64,000 bases of DNA. Origin: Streptococcus cristatus. Lineage in GTDB: Bacteria; Bacillota; Bacilli; Lactobacillales; Streptococcaceae. The stretch lies in contig NZ_RJPR01000001.1 in assembly GCF_003943465.1 (NCBI RefSeq), positions 385,071-449,070 on the forward strand, in the 5' to 3' direction. Shown here in pieces: positions 36,532-45,584 of this stretch. The first letter of the stretch is position 1. Each line of letters begins with the position of its first letter. A program made the position numbers and the translations under genes. The notes under the pieces are model-generated. The model saw only the letters and a list, made by a program, of their open reading frames with translations. It was not told where the DNA came from and did no database searches.

Positions 36532-36589
36532 TTCCAAGTTTATTTCAAAATTTTGTTAGAATAATGTCTAAGAGAAAAGGACTATCCTT

Positions 36590-37405
36590 ATGAGAAAAAA
36601 AACGATAGGAGAGGTACTCAGACTTGCTCGAGTAAACCAGAAACTTACTTTAGCAGATGTAGCCAAAAAAACAGATATAAAAACTGACTACCTAAAGGCT
36701 CTTGAAAACAATCAATACGAGAAATTTCCAAATGCCTTTTACGTCCGTAGCCTGCTGCGAAAATACGCTTGGGCTCTGGATTTAGACGAGCAGATTCTAT
36801 TGGAGGCATACGACACAGATAATACTGTCGTTTATGACGAAATTGAATTAGCTGAAAACGAGGAATTTCGAAGTAGAAAATATAAAAATCGTTCTTTCTC
36901 GCTTCCGCTCTTTTATTTCCTAGTAGTTGCCCTGTCTATCATTATTTTTGTCACCTATTACGTTTGGCAATATGCCAATACAACTGCTCCGCAGTTTACC
37001 AGCTCCGATAGTTACAGCCTCGTCTCGAGCTCAAGTCTCGAAGATGGTTCAACTCCACCTGAGACCTCCACTACAGACTCTAGCTCAACAAAAGAAAAGC
37101 TGGAAGTCACTGGAGAAGGAAACTATTTGACTGCAAAGTATCGTGGCGAGTCGCAAACTACTCAGTTAACAATCTCAGCGAGCAACACCTCAAGCTGGAT
37201 TAGTGTGACAAATACAGACTTGGCAGCTGGTACAACCCTTACTCCAACCCAATCAAGCCAAACAGTGACACTCTCTCCCAATACCACTTATACAATTACC
37301 TTAGGAGTTGTAAAAGGCGTCACTGTCACTGTCGGCAGTCAGAAAATAGACCTATCTACCTTGACCAGCGACAGTGCTATAATTACCCTTACAATTGAAT
37401 CATAA
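36590..37405 (+). CDS. rodZ: RodZ-like cytoskeletal protein
   Basis: A 271-aa bitopic membrane protein. The N-terminal HTH_25 domain (RKKTIGEVLRLARVNQKLTLADVAKKTDIKTDYLKALEN) is followed by a transmembrane helix (FSLPLFYFLVVALSIIIFVTYYVW, about 105-128). A Ser/Thr-rich linker and a periplasm-side DUF4115 beta domain complete it. RodZ links MreB-type elongation machinery to the envelope; in streptococci it acts with MreC/MreD in peripheral peptidoglycan synthesis. It is followed closely by pgsA, as in other streptococci. Confidence 0.9.
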   Translation: MRKKTIGEVLRLARVNQKLTLADVAKKTDIKTDYLKALENNQYEKFPNAFYVRSLLRKYAWALDLDEQILLEAYDTDNTVVYDEIELAENEEFRSRKYKNRSFSLPLFYFLVVALSIIIFVTYYVWQYANTTAPQFTSSDSYSLVSSSSLEDGSTPPETSTTDSSSTKEKLEVTGEGNYLTAKYRGESQTTQLTISASNTSSWISVTNTDLAAGTTLTPTQSSQTVTLSPNTTYTITLGVVKGVTVTVGSQKIDLSTLTSDSAIITLTIES

Positions 37406-37415
37406 AGGAAGAATG

Positions 37416-37955
37416 ATGAAAAAAGAAAATATCCCTAACGCTTTAACCCTTGCCAGAATTGCCTTAATTCCAATCTTTATTTTGATTTTGACTTTTGGGC
37501 ATTCGCCAGCCATGCATATCCTAGCTGGAATCATTTTCGCCCTTGCCAGTATCACAGACTACCTGGATGGCTATCTGGCTCGCAAGTGGCAGGTCGTGAC
37601 CAATTTTGGAAAATTTGCCGATCCTATGGCCGATAAACTGCTGGTTATGTCCGCTTTTATCATGCTGATTGAAATGAAAATGGCTCCTGCTTGGGTAGTA
37701 GCTATCATCATTTGCCGAGAGCTGGCCGTAACTGGTCTGAGACTCCTCTTAGTAGAAACTGGCGGAACAGTTCTAGCGGCCGCTATGCCAGGCAAGATCA
37801 AGACTTTCACACAGATGTTTGCCATCCTCTTTCTTCTGCTCCATTGGACTTTAATCGGTCAGATTCTCCTTTACATAGCCCTGATTTTCACTATTTATTC
37901 TGGCTATGATTATTTCAAGGGCAGTGCCTATCTCTTTAAAGATACATTTAAATAA
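37416..37955 (+). CDS. pgsA: CDP-diacylglycerol-glycerol-3-phosphate 3-phosphatidyltransferase
   Basis: A 179-aa integral membrane enzyme making phosphatidylglycerol phosphate. The CDP-alcohol phosphotransferase motif DG-x2-AR-x8-G-x3-D-x3-D is complete in DYLDGYLARKWQVVTNFGKFADPMADK. Five to six membrane helices follow. I take ATG 37416 with AAGGAA 5 nt upstream; ATG 37413 adds one Met. It lies in a tight run rodZ-pgsA-ecfA1-ecfA2-ecfT. Confidence 0.95.
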   Translation: MKKENIPNALTLARIALIPIFILILTFGHSPAMHILAGIIFALASITDYLDGYLARKWQVVTNFGKFADPMADKLLVMSAFIMLIEMKMAPAWVVAIIICRELAVTGLRLLLVETGGTVLAAAMPGKIKTFTQMFAILFLLLHWTLIGQILLYIALIFTIYSGYDYFKGSAYLFKDTFK

Positions 37956-37956
37956 T

Positions 37957-38784
37957 ATGAAAAATATCATTGAAGTAAAAAATCTTAGTTATCGTTATGA
38001 CCATAAGTCTGAAGATTATATTTTGAAAGATGTCTCGTTTCACGTGAAACAAGGAGAATGGATATCTATTGTCGGCCACAATGGCAGCGGAAAATCGACT
38101 ACGGTTCGTTTGATTGACGGTCTTTTGGAGGCCGAGAGTGGCGATATTATCATTTCTGGGGATAAATTGACGGCTGATAATGTTTGGGAAAAACGTCGCC
38201 AAATCGGCATGGTCTTTCAGAACCCTGATAATCAGTTTGTTGGAGCAACTGTTGAGGATGACGTTGCATTTGGTCTGGAAAATCAAGGCATGGATTATCC
38301 GATGATGGTGAAACGCGTCCATGAAGCTCTGGAACTAGTCGGCATGCAGAATTTTAAAGAGAGAGAACCTGCTCGACTTTCTGGCGGACAGAAGCAAAGA
38401 GTCGCTATTGCTGGCGTAGTCGCGCTCCAGCCAGATATTATCATCTTGGATGAAGCAACCAGTATGTTAGACCCTGAAGGACGACTGGAATTGATTCGGA
38501 CTGTCAAGGAAATTAAAGATAAGAATCATTTAACAGTTATCTCTATTACCCACGATTTGGACGAGATTTCGCTGAGTGACCGTGTCCTCGTTATGAAAAA
38601 TGGTCGGGTTGAGTCAACTGCTACACCAAGAGAACTCTTTTCAAGACCTGATTTGGAAGACTTGGGCTTGGATCAACCCTTTGTCAACCAGGTCAAAGCT
38701 GCCATGATTCAAACTGGGCTAACTCTGCCAGAAACCTATTTAACCGAAAAAGAATTGCAGGAACAATTATGGGAATTACTCTAA
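37957..38784 (+). CDS. ecfA1: ECF transporter ATPase A1
   Basis: A 275-aa ATPase of the group II energy-coupling-factor vitamin transporters. It starts [15 protein letters not shown], with Walker [16 protein letters not shown]-loop [10 protein letters not shown], signature [13 protein letters not shown], Walker [13 protein letters not shown] and H-loop ITHDLDE. The ATG is 1 nt after the pgsA stop with no clear ribosome site, so translation is probably coupled. It shares EcfA2/EcfT with S-components encoded elsewhere. A parS site lies in its start region. Confidence 0.94.
   Translation: MKNIIEVKNLSYRYDHKSEDYILKDVSFHVKQGEWISIVGHNGSGKSTTVRLIDGLLEAESGDIIISGDKLTADNVWEKRRQIGMVFQNPDNQFVGATVEDDVAFGLENQGMDYPMMVKRVHEALELVGMQNFKEREPARLSGGQKQRVAIAGVVALQPDIIILDEATSMLDPEGRLELIRTVKEIKDKNHLTVISITHDLDEISLSDRVLVMKNGRVESTATPRELFSRPDLEDLGLDQPFVNQVKAAMIQTGLTLPETYLTEKELQEQLWELL
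38036..38051. other. parS: parS site 3
   Basis: CGTTTCACGTGAAACA, identical to the other sites except for the outermost base, inside ecfA1. Confidence 0.9.
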
Positions 38785-39608
38785 ATAAAGTCAGTTATAC
38801 CTATCAGGCTGGAACTCCATTTGAGGGTCCAGCGCTTTTTGAAGTTGATTTGGAAATCAAAGATGGTAGCTATACGGCTTTGATTGGGCATACTGGTAGC
38901 GGAAAATCAACCATTTTACAGCTTTTGAATGGCTTGCTGACTCCTAGTGAGGGCAGCGTGCAAGTCAACAACGTTACCATTACTTCAAATTCCGTCAACA
39001 AGGACATTAAACAAGTTCGTAAACAGGTTGGTTTGGTGTTTCAGTTTGCTGAAAGTCAAGTTTTTGATGAGACTGTTTTGAAAGATGTGGCCTTTGGCCC
39101 ACAAAATTTTGGTATCTCTAAGGAAGAAGCCGAGGCTTTAGCGCGTGAAAAATTAAGCCTTGTCGGCATTTCTGAAGAATTGTTTGGCCGCAGTCCTTTT
39201 GAACTTTCTGGCGGACAGATGAGAAGGGTCGCTATTGCTGGAATTCTAGCAATGGAGCCTGATATCTTGGTTTTAGATGAACCAACAGCTGGACTTGATC
39301 CAGCAGGACGCAAAGAATTGATGGAACTCTTTAAGAAACTGCATCAAGCTGGAATGACCATTGTTCTTGTAACCCATTTAATGGATGATGTAGCAAATTT
39401 TGCTGATACAGTCTATGTACTGGAGAAGGGCCGCGTCGTCAAAAGCGGTCAGCCTGCTCAGGTTTTTCAAGATGTCGATTTTATGGAAAAGATTCAGCTA
39501 GGGGTTCCTAAAATCACAAAATTTGCCCAAGAATTAGCTGAAAAAGGAATGAAATTTTCTCATTATCCAATTACGATTGAGGAATTTAAGGAGATGATAC
39601 ATGGATAA
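38769..39608 (+). CDS. ecfA2: ECF transporter ATPase A2
   Basis: A 279-aa ATPase partner of EcfA1 (start [30 protein letters not shown]). Walker [16 protein letters not shown]-loop [14 protein letters not shown], signature [13 protein letters not shown] and Walker [13 protein letters not shown] are visible. It overlaps ecfA1 by 16 nt and ecfT by 8 nt. The two ATPases form the heterodimeric motor for several vitamin-specific S-components. Confidence 0.95.
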   Translation: MGITLNKVSYTYQAGTPFEGPALFEVDLEIKDGSYTALIGHTGSGKSTILQLLNGLLTPSEGSVQVNNVTITSNSVNKDIKQVRKQVGLVFQFAESQVFDETVLKDVAFGPQNFGISKEEAEALAREKLSLVGISEELFGRSPFELSGGQMRRVAIAGILAMEPDILVLDEPTAGLDPAGRKELMELFKKLHQAGMTIVLVTHLMDDVANFADTVYVLEKGRVVKSGQPAQVFQDVDFMEKIQLGVPKITKFAQELAEKGMKFSHYPITIEEFKEMIHG

Positions 39609-40395
39609 ATTGATTTTAGGACGGTATATCCCAGGAAATTCAGTCATCCATCGATTGGATCCGCGCAGTAAATTGGTGGCCATGTTCTTCTTTATCTTAT
39701 TAATTTTCTGGGCCAACAATCTCATCACTAATTTGCTGCTATTTGCTTTCGTTTTTACTCTGATTTTTCTCTCAAAAGTTCCTTTGACATTCTTTCTAAA
39801 AGGCATTCAATCAATGGTTTTCATTATTGCCTTTACCACCCTCTTCCAGCTCTTTCTGACGGGGGGAGACAAGGTACTTTTCCAGTTTGGTTTCATTAAA
39901 ATTACGGAATTTGGTCTTTCTCAAGCGGGGATTATCTTTAGCCGTTTTGTTTTGATTATCTTCTTTTCAACCCTTCTGACTTTAACCACAACACCACTCA
40001 GCCTTTCAGATGCAGTAGAAGCTCTACTGAAACCACTCAAAGTCTTTAAAGTTCCTACGCATGAAATTGGTCTCATGCTGTCTATGAGCCTGCGTTTCGT
40101 ACCAACTTTAATGGATGACACTACGAGAATTATGAATGCTCAGAGAGCTCGAGGAGTTGATTTTGGCGAAGGAACGATTGTTCAAAAGGTTAAATCAATC
40201 ATTCCAATCTTAATTCCCTTATTTGCTTCTAGTTTCAAGCGGGCAGACGCCTTAGCTATCGCAATGGAAGCGCGTGGCTATAGTGGTGGTGAAGGAAGAA
40301 GCCGCTATCGAAAACTTTCTTGGAAAATGATTGATAACCTTGCTCTTCTCTCTATTTTCCTGATCGGTATCTTGCTCTTTATCTTTAAAAAATAA
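39601..40395 (+). CDS. ecfT: ECF transporter transmembrane subunit EcfT
   Basis: A 264-aa membrane protein with five to six helices and two Ala-Arg-Gly coupling motifs at the C-terminal half ([13 protein letters not shown] and [11 protein letters not shown]), which insert into the EcfA ATPases. It starts [25 protein letters not shown], the usual opening. Last gene of the rodZ-pgsA-ecf run. Confidence 0.95.
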   Translation: MDKLILGRYIPGNSVIHRLDPRSKLVAMFFFILLIFWANNLITNLLLFAFVFTLIFLSKVPLTFFLKGIQSMVFIIAFTTLFQLFLTGGDKVLFQFGFIKITEFGLSQAGIIFSRFVLIIFFSTLLTLTTTPLSLSDAVEALLKPLKVFKVPTHEIGLMLSMSLRFVPTLMDDTTRIMNAQRARGVDFGEGTIVQKVKSIIPILIPLFASSFKRADALAIAMEARGYSGGEGRSRYRKLSWKMIDNLALLSIFLIGILLFIFKK

Positions 40396-40517
40396 AGAAT
40401 AGTATAAGTTTGATAGCAATATTTTTGTTAGAGATCTAATGAAATACACTAAAAATCCTTTTAAAATAATATTTTTATGTGTAAATCTCAATATTTTTGT
40501 AATATTCGTACTTAAAA

Positions 40518-40534
40518 TGTAATCTTTTAGTAAT
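40518..40534 (+). promoter_or_regulatory. WalR (VicR)-like box before the LysM gene
   Basis: TGTAAT-N5-AGTAAT (40518-40534) matches the WalR consensus TGTWAH-N5-TGTWAH with one mismatch. An extra TGTAAT lies at 40499-40504, and a TATTATAAC -10-like region is near 40552. In S. pneumoniae LysM surface proteins are known WalR targets. Confidence 0.5.
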
Positions 40535-40581
40535 ATTTAATGTGTATGATAGTATTATAACTAAAGGAGAAAACTTTTAAA

Positions 40582-41241
40582 ATGAGTATGAAAGTGAAAA
40601 AATTGACTCTAGCAGGAACGATTGCTACAGCAACACTATTTGCATCAACTATTGTTGCTAGTGCTGAATCTTATACAGTAAAAGCTGGAGATACCCTATC
40701 AGAAATCGCTGAAAGTAAAAAAACAACTGTTGAACGTTTGGTAGAATTAAACAAAATTTCAAATCCAGATTTTATCATGACTGGACAAGTTTTGGAATTA
40801 GGTGATTTGAAAGATATTGCAAAACAAACAACATCAGCACCTGCTGTTTCACCAGCGACACCAGCAGTCCCAGCTCCAGTAACTCCAGCTGCCCCAGTAG
40901 CTACGGAAACTCCAGTAACGACAGAAACTCCTGCAGTTACTGCAACTTCAGACTACTCTGCCTATTCATCAGACGTCGTACTCGCAAATGGTAATACTCC
41001 AGGTGCTGTAGGTTCTTACGCAGCTGCTCGTATGGCTGAAATGACAGGAGTGTCTGCATCTACATGGGAAAATATTATTGCTCGCGAATCTAACGGACAA
41101 GTCGATGCTTACAACCCATCAGGAGCAAGTGGTCTTTTCCAAACAATGCCAGGTTGGGGATCTACTGCAACTGTTGAAGATCAAATTCAAGCAGCTTACC
41201 GTGCTTACAGTGCACAAGGACTATCTGCTTGGGCTTACTAA
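40582..41241 (+). CDS. Secreted LysM protein with lytic-transglycosylase-like C-terminus
   Basis: 219 aa. Signal peptide ([21 protein letters not shown]), LysM domain ([46 protein letters not shown]), a Pro/Ala/Thr-rich linker of about 60 residues ([19 protein letters not shown]), then a C-terminal SLT-like domain: [32 protein letters not shown] with Glu of ARES as likely catalytic residue. The motif order ES-N-Y-N-S-GL-Q matches lysozyme-like transglycosylases. It is a paralogue of the gene at 24320. Its promoter carries a WalR-like box. Confidence 0.88.
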   Translation: MSMKVKKLTLAGTIATATLFASTIVASAESYTVKAGDTLSEIAESKKTTVERLVELNKISNPDFIMTGQVLELGDLKDIAKQTTSAPAVSPATPAVPAPVTPAAPVATETPVTTETPAVTATSDYSAYSSDVVLANGNTPGAVGSYAAARMAEMTGVSASTWENIIARESNGQVDAYNPSGASGLFQTMPGWGSTATVEDQIQAAYRAYSAQGLSAWAY

Positions 41242-41247
41242 AATAAT

Positions 41248-41278
41248 AAAAAATGACTAGAATATCTAGTCATTTTTT
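41248..41278. terminator. Bidirectional terminator of the LysM gene and sdaAA
   Basis: AAAAAATGACTAGA (41248-41261) with its exact complement (41265-41278), 3-nt loop. Confidence 0.9.
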
Positions 41279-41296
41279 CTTGCTCAAAGATACTAT

Positions 41297-42169
41297 TTAT
41301 TCTCCAAAAATTTCTTTTGAAAGTCTGTGGCCTGTAGGTGTTGTAGCTAGACCGCCTTCAGCTGTTTCTCTGAAAGCAGTAGGCAGACTTGACCCAACTT
41401 GATACATGGCATCAATGACTTCGTCAACAGGGATTTTAGACTCGATTCCTGAAAGAGCCATATCCGCTGCGATGAAAGCATAGCTGGCTCCCATAGCATT
41501 TCTTTTGACACAAGGCACTTCTACTAGACCAGCTACTGGGTCACAAATCAAGCCCAGCATATTTTTGATGACAAAACAGATAGCTTGACTCGCCTGAAAA
41601 GCAGAGCCACCAGCAGCCAAAACCAGGGCAGCTGCGCTCATAGCAGAAGCGGAGCCCACCTCAGCTTGACAGCCACCTTCTGCACCGGAAATAGAAGCGT
41701 TATTGGCAATAACCAAGCCAAAAGCACCAGCAGCCAGCAAAAAGTCTAATTGCTGTTCCTCTGTCAAATCTAGTTTTTCAATCGCTGATGTAAGTACGGC
41801 TGGTAAGCAACCAGCGCTACCGGCTGTTGGTGTAGCACAAACCAAGCCCATTTTAGCGTTGTGTTCATTGACAGCAATGGCATTTTTTGCAGCAGTCAAC
41901 ACAGTATAATCTGACAAGGCCTTCCCCGACTGGATATAGTGGTGCAATTTGGCTGCGTCTCCACCGGTCAATCCGCTGCGAGACTTGCTCTCGTCAAGCC
42001 CAAGAAGGACTGAGGCTTTCATCACCTCAAGATTTCGACTCATCAGACGTAAAACTTCGTCTCTTTCCCGACCCGTCAATTCATATTCGGTCGCAATCAT
42101 TAATTCAGCAACATTGCCATTAAAATCTAAATCAGCCTGCTCAACCAATTCTTTTATTGAATAAAACAT
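41297..42169 (-). CDS. sdaAA: L-serine dehydratase, iron-sulfur-dependent, alpha subunit
   Basis: A 290-aa subunit that deaminates L-serine to pyruvate and ammonia with a [4Fe-4S] cluster. Cysteines in EGGCQAEVGSASAMSAA, the CDPVAGLVEVPC segment and the GTAGSAGCLPAV-like segment are the expected ligands. It is the second gene of a pair: the beta subunit gene precedes it by 8 nt on the same strand. Starts MFYSIKELVEQAD with AGGAGA upstream. Confidence 0.95.
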   Translation of the reverse strand: MFYSIKELVEQADLDFNGNVAELMIATEYELTGRERDEVLRLMSRNLEVMKASVLLGLDESKSRSGLTGGDAAKLHHYIQSGKALSDYTVLTAAKNAIAVNEHNAKMGLVCATPTAGSAGCLPAVLTSAIEKLDLTEEQQLDFLLAAGAFGLVIANNASISGAEGGCQAEVGSASAMSAAALVLAAGGSAFQASQAICFVIKNMLGLICDPVAGLVEVPCVKRNAMGASYAFIAADMALSGIESKIPVDEVIDAMYQVGSSLPTAFRETAEGGLATTPTGHRLSKEIFGE

Positions 42170-42177
42170 CTCTTCTC

Positions 42178-42849
42178 CTATTTAAAGAAATTGACATTAT
42201 GGAGATGGGGGATTTTCCGAATCTCTTCAATAGCCTCTTCGCAACTACGACTATCTACCTCAATGATCATAATCGCTTTCTCACCCGCTTTTTCTCTAGT
42301 CACTGTCATTTGAGCAATATTGATATTGTAGCGGGACAGAGCCTCCGTTACATGGGCAATCATACCTGGAACATCTTGGTGGACGATGATAATGGTTGGC
42401 GTATTCATGCTGAGTGAGACTGAGAAACCATTTAACTCGGTCACCTGAATATTTCCACCGCCAATAGATACACCCGTTACACTGATGCTTTTATGAGCGT
42501 TTTTAACCGTGATTTTTGTCGTATTTGGATGGGGAGCATTGCTATCTTTCTGGATAGTCCAGACAATCTTGATACCGCGTTTATGGGCAATTTCAAGGCT
42601 GTTAGGAATTTCAGGATCATCCGTATCCATTCCTAAAATGCCTGCTACCAGAGCCAAATCTGTTCCATGCCCACGATAAGTCTTTGCAAAGGAATTAAAA
42701 AGCTGGAATTCAACCTCAGTTGGTGTATCATCAAAAATAGAGGATACGATCTTACCGATACGCACAGCTCCTGCAGTATGACTGCTGGAAGGGCCAATCA
42801 TGACAGGACCGATAATGTCAAAAACAGATTGAAATTTTAATGATTTCAT
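42178..42849 (-). CDS. sdaAB: L-serine dehydratase, iron-sulfur-dependent, beta subunit
   Basis: A 223-aa subunit. MKSLKFQSVFDIIGPVMIGPSSSHTAGAVRIGKI is the diagnostic start (SSSHT binding loop), and the C-terminal third is an ACT domain (TPTIIIVHQDVPGMIAHVTEALSRYNINIAQMTV). I start at 42849 with AGAGG upstream; the ORF to 42921 extends into the terminator of the tRNA operon. It lies just upstream of sdaAA in one operon. Confidence 0.95.
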   Translation of the reverse strand: MKSLKFQSVFDIIGPVMIGPSSSHTAGAVRIGKIVSSIFDDTPTEVEFQLFNSFAKTYRGHGTDLALVAGILGMDTDDPEIPNSLEIAHKRGIKIVWTIQKDSNAPHPNTTKITVKNAHKSISVTGVSIGGGNIQVTELNGFSVSLSMNTPTIIIVHQDVPGMIAHVTEALSRYNINIAQMTVTREKAGEKAIMIIEVDSRSCEEAIEEIRKIPHLHNVNFFK

Positions 42850-42922
42850 AAGAAACCTCTTGAACATATTTTCTAAAATTATTATATCAAACTTATCAAA
42901 TTTCTGCCTGATATCATACAAA

Positions 42923-42946
42923 AAAAGAGGACAATTGTCCTCTTTT
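42923..42946 (-). terminator. Terminator of the tRNA-Glu/tRNA-Asn transcript
   Basis: AAAAGAGGACAATTGTCCTCTTTT is a perfect 24-bp palindrome. It lies downstream of the tRNAs on the minus strand. Confidence 0.8.
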
Positions 42947-42982
42947 CATTATTGTTAATTCGCATACCTGAAACTCTTTTAC

Positions 42983-43055
42983 TCCGCCAGTAGGACTCGA
43001 ACCTACGACATCATGATTAACAGTCATGCGCTACTACCAACTGAGCTATGGCGGA
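42983..43055 (-). tRNA. tRNA-Asn (GTT)
   Basis: Minus strand begins TCCGCCATAGCTCAGTTGG and ends CTACTGGCGGA, 73 nt. The anticodon loop is CTGTTAA, anticodon GTT. T-loop GTTCGAGTCC and D-arm AGCTCAG are canonical. CCA is not encoded. Confidence 0.96.
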
Positions 43056-43060
43056 TAGTA

Positions 43061-43132
43061 TAGTCCGTACGGGATTCGAACCCGTGTTACCGCCGTGAAA
43101 AGGCGGTGTCTTAACCCCTTGACCAACGGACC
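43061..43132 (-). tRNA. tRNA-Glu (TTC)
   Basis: Minus strand begins GGTCCGTTGGTCAAGGGG and ends CCCGTACGGACTA, 72 nt. The anticodon loop is CTTTTCA, anticodon TTC. The T-loop GGTTCGAATCC is canonical. Its 3' neighbour is tRNA-Asn, 5 nt away. It is a substrate of MnmA/MnmG, encoded elsewhere in this window. Confidence 0.96.
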
Positions 43133-43159
43133 ATCTATGTTCTTTTCAGAACATATTCT

Positions 43160-43187
43160 ATTATATCAGGTTTTGAATCTTTGTCAA
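43160..43187 (-). promoter_or_regulatory. Promoter of the tRNA-Glu/tRNA-Asn operon
   Basis: Minus strand TTGACA (43187-43182), 16-bp spacer, TATAAT (43165-43160). A TGTTCTGAAAAGAACA dyad lies between it and the tRNA. The -35 is 8 nt from the comE stop, so the tRNAs have their own promoter. Confidence 0.75.
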
Positions 43188-43194
43188 CAGTTTT

Positions 43195-43938
43195 TTATTT
43201 ATTTTTTAAAATTTCTTTTAAATGTTTTGTTCTTAGCCTAGAAACAGGGCAACGACGGCCTTCATAAAATATAATTTCCTTTGTTTTCTTATCATAATCG
43301 CAGATATTATCGATATTGACTAAGAAAGATTTATGGGAAGCAAAAAAACGTTGGGTTTTCTCATCCTGCTCTTGAACACTGGCAATTGTTCCATAAAATT
43401 CCTTTATAAAGTTTTTTCCGACCATCCGTAACTTATGGGAGGAGCTTGAGGTTTCGATATACAAAATATCATTAAATGGCACGCGCACATCATTGCCTCG
43501 ATAGCTGTATTCAAAGTAATCAACCATATTGGTGTTTGTAATTAAGGTGTTTTTCGTATAAATGATACAATCTTTGATACGTTTTTTAAACGAATCATCG
43601 TTAATATCCTTATCAATAAAATCAAGAGCAGATACTTTATATTTAAAGGTCATGGTCGCAAACTCTGATTTTGAAGTTACAAAGACAATAATAGCATATG
43701 GATTATGATGACGAATAAAACGAGCGACCTCCAGTCCTTTGGTCTCTTCCCCTTTAATATCTATATCCAGAAAATAAATCTGATTGACATCTTCATTTTC
43801 GACGTAGTCCTTAAATTCCTGAATTTTTCCTGTGATTTTTACCTGGATATCGAGACCCATTTCTTCAGCAATCTCTGCTAAAGTTTTTTCCATGCGGACT
43901 TGGTGGGCTAAAGTATCTTCTAATGCTAAGATTCTCAT
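43195..43938 (-). CDS. comE: Competence response regulator ComE
   Basis: A 247-aa regulator. The receiver domain has acidic pocket LALEDT, phosphorylated Asp in IYFLDIDIKGEE (about residue 58) and Lys in FIDKDIN. The C-terminal LytTR DNA-binding domain (ILYIETSSSSHKLRMVGK...FFASHKSFLVNIDNI...GRRCPVSRLRTKHLKEIL) recognises direct repeats. It matches streptococcal ComE. It overlaps the comD stop by 4 nt. Phosphorylated ComE should activate comCDE and comX through the boxes at 45493-45524 and 63751-63782. Confidence 0.94.
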   Translation of the reverse strand: MRILALEDTLAHQVRMEKTLAEIAEEMGLDIQVKITGKIQEFKDYVENEDVNQIYFLDIDIKGEETKGLEVARFIRHHNPYAIIVFVTSKSEFATMTFKYKVSALDFIDKDINDDSFKKRIKDCIIYTKNTLITNTNMVDYFEYSYRGNDVRVPFNDILYIETSSSSHKLRMVGKNFIKEFYGTIASVQEQDEKTQRFFASHKSFLVNIDNICDYDKKTKEIIFYEGRRCPVSRLRTKHLKEILKNK

Positions 43939-45260
43939 AAACTATTCCTTCTTTTAATTGTTAATACTTGGGTGAAATCATACTTACTTATTTCTGTATC
44001 TAGCATGATATATTCATAATTCTCTAAAATTTCTTTCAGATTATTTAAACCTAGGCCTCTTCGATAACCTTTCGTTGAGAACTCTGGTTCATAAATTTCT
44101 TCTAAATCTAATTTTCTTTGCTTGCGGGAATTTTTTACAACAAAAATAATCTCCGTATCGAGTTGAACTAAAGTCACATGAATCATTTTTTCATAGCTTT
44201 CGATTGCGCCTTCAACAGCATTGTTTAGCAATATACTAGCCATTCTTACCACATCTAATAGCTTAATCGGTAATTTCTCAACAGGATCTTTGACTTCGAA
44301 TGTCAAATCAATCTGGTGCTCACGCGCTTTGAATAAAGTCTCCGTCATAACGCTTCGGAGAGCTGAGTCACCAACATTGTTCAAATCAAAATAAGTGTAT
44401 TTATCCGAGCGTAATTTTAAATTTGCATCAACTAAAACTTCTTGATATATTTTTTCAATTTCCTTGATATCTTGAGTATTGATGGCCGTCTGAAAGCTGG
44501 TCAGCATGCCAGCATAATCATGACGGAAACCACGAATTTCATTATAGAGAGAGACAATTTCATCTGTATACTGCTGCAGCTGCAACTGTTCCAATTCTCT
44601 TTGTCGAATCTCCTCTTCTTTTTCATACTTTTCCCGAATTGCCTTCAAATAGAAAAGAGTCGTCATAAAGATCAAGAAACAAATAGTCGCTAGCATACTG
44701 CTAAAACTATTAAAATGATCGTCTTCACTTAACCAATGCGAAACATTCAATATGAGAATCGTTAGAAAATAATAAATATTAGTCTTTTGAACTGTCTTTT
44801 TAAAGGAAGAGTCTTTAAAATCTCTCAGTTGAAATTCAAAATAATCAATGGATTTTAGCATAAACAAAACAGAGATACTATTTATCGTGATATAAAAGAT
44901 AGCCCAATTACTTTTTACAAATTGATCCCCTGTAATAGATGAAATAATAACTGAAAAAAAGGTAGACGAAGCCTGAGTTGCTAAATAAAGGAAAAAAGAT
45001 AAAAATAAAGAAAGATAATTAGGCAACTTTTCTTTCTTATAAAAATAAGCATAAAAAAGGAAAGGTTGCACCATTAAGATGATGTAATAGAGTAATAAAT
45101 TAATCAGAGATGCTAAAGGAGCAATAATAACTGTAAAAATACAAAGACAAATAAAGTAAAATCTAGATTTTACTTTACTCTCTACTTTTTTATATATTTT
45201 TACAATTGCAAAAATTTCTATTAATTCACATATAAACCATAAAATGAAGTTTAATATCAT
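43935..45260 (-). CDS. comD: Competence pheromone receptor histidine kinase ComD
   Basis: A 441-aa HPK10-type kinase. Six to seven transmembrane helices in the first 210 residues (the pheromone-sensing part) are followed by a coiled coil (EEEIRQRELEQLQLQQY). The dimerisation box EIRGFRHDYAGMLTSFQ carries the phosphorylated His, and a GHKL ATPase domain (LLNNAVEGAIESYE, RRGLGLNNLKEILENY) follows. The receptor should be matched to the ComC peptide 22 nt upstream. RBS AGGAGATAAAA. Confidence 0.93.
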   Translation of the reverse strand: MILNFILWFICELIEIFAIVKIYKKVESKVKSRFYFICLCIFTVIIAPLASLINLLLYYIILMVQPFLFYAYFYKKEKLPNYLSLFLSFFLYLATQASSTFFSVIISSITGDQFVKSNWAIFYITINSISVLFMLKSIDYFEFQLRDFKDSSFKKTVQKTNIYYFLTILILNVSHWLSEDDHFNSFSSMLATICFLIFMTTLFYLKAIREKYEKEEEIRQRELEQLQLQQYTDEIVSLYNEIRGFRHDYAGMLTSFQTAINTQDIKEIEKIYQEVLVDANLKLRSDKYTYFDLNNVGDSALRSVMTETLFKAREHQIDLTFEVKDPVEKLPIKLLDVVRMASILLNNAVEGAIESYEKMIHVTLVQLDTEIIFVVKNSRKQRKLDLEEIYEPEFSTKGYRRGLGLNNLKEILENYEYIMLDTEISKYDFTQVLTIKRRNSL

Positions 45261-45282
45261 TTTTATCTCCTAATTACTTCCT

Positions 45283-45408
45283 TTACTTAAAAATAATTCG
45301 AGGAAGGCCTATCTTTCTAAAATCTCCTCCAAGAACTTCTTTAAGTTCTTTTTCATTCAAGGCTGGGAATTGAGCGATTGTTTTAAAGTTTTTCTGAGTA
45401 TTTTTCAT
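45283..45408 (-). CDS. comC: Competence-stimulating peptide precursor ComC
   Basis: A 41-aa precursor, ATG 45408 to TAA 45283-45285. The 28-residue leader (start MKNTQKNFKTIAQF, end LKEVLGG) has the Gly-Gly processing site for a ComA-type transporter. The predicted mature peptide is DFRKIGLPRIIFK (13 aa, net positive), with the conserved acidic residue-x-Arg start of streptococcal CSPs. It is shorter than most CSPs (14-19 aa). RBS GGAG before the ATG. I do not recognise this mature sequence among the CSPs I recall. Confidence 0.93.
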   Translation of the reverse strand: MKNTQKNFKTIAQFPALNEKELKEVLGGDFRKIGLPRIIFK

Positions 45409-45456
45409 AATAGATTCTCCTAAATATTTTTTCGTAAGTGTTACCTTACAAGATCT

Positions 45457-45524
45457 ATTATAAATAAAATTTCAAATAATCTGTCATCTTTCCCTGAAAT
45501 GTCATTTTTTATTCCTGAAATGTC
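45457..45524 (-). promoter_or_regulatory. comCDE promoter with ComE box
   Basis: Minus strand: two GACATTTCAGG repeats (45524-45514 and 45503-45493) with period 21 bp, then 30 bp, then TATAAT (45462-45457). Repeat spacing and distance to the -10 agree with the ComE-activated comC promoter of S. pneumoniae. No -35 is needed. Confidence 0.85.
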
Positions 45525-45543
45525 GTTTTCTCAAAAATATAAT

Positions 45544-45567
45544 AAAAAAACACGAAAGTTTTCGTGT
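45544..45567 (-). terminator. Terminator downstream of tRNA-Arg
   Basis: ACACGAAA (45550-45557) with TTTCGTGT (45560-45567). Minus strand continues with a T run. It separates the rlmH/tRNA-Arg transcript from comCDE. Confidence 0.8.
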
Positions 45568-45584
45568 CTGAGTAATGTATATTA

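Noticed and set aside
40503..40510. A perfect TACGAATA (ComX-type com-box) on the minus strand between ecfT and the LysM gene
   Set aside because: No minus-strand gene with a ribosome site follows it; the only minus ORF there overlaps ecfT out of frame, and the T-rich -25 tract is missing. It is probably a chance match.
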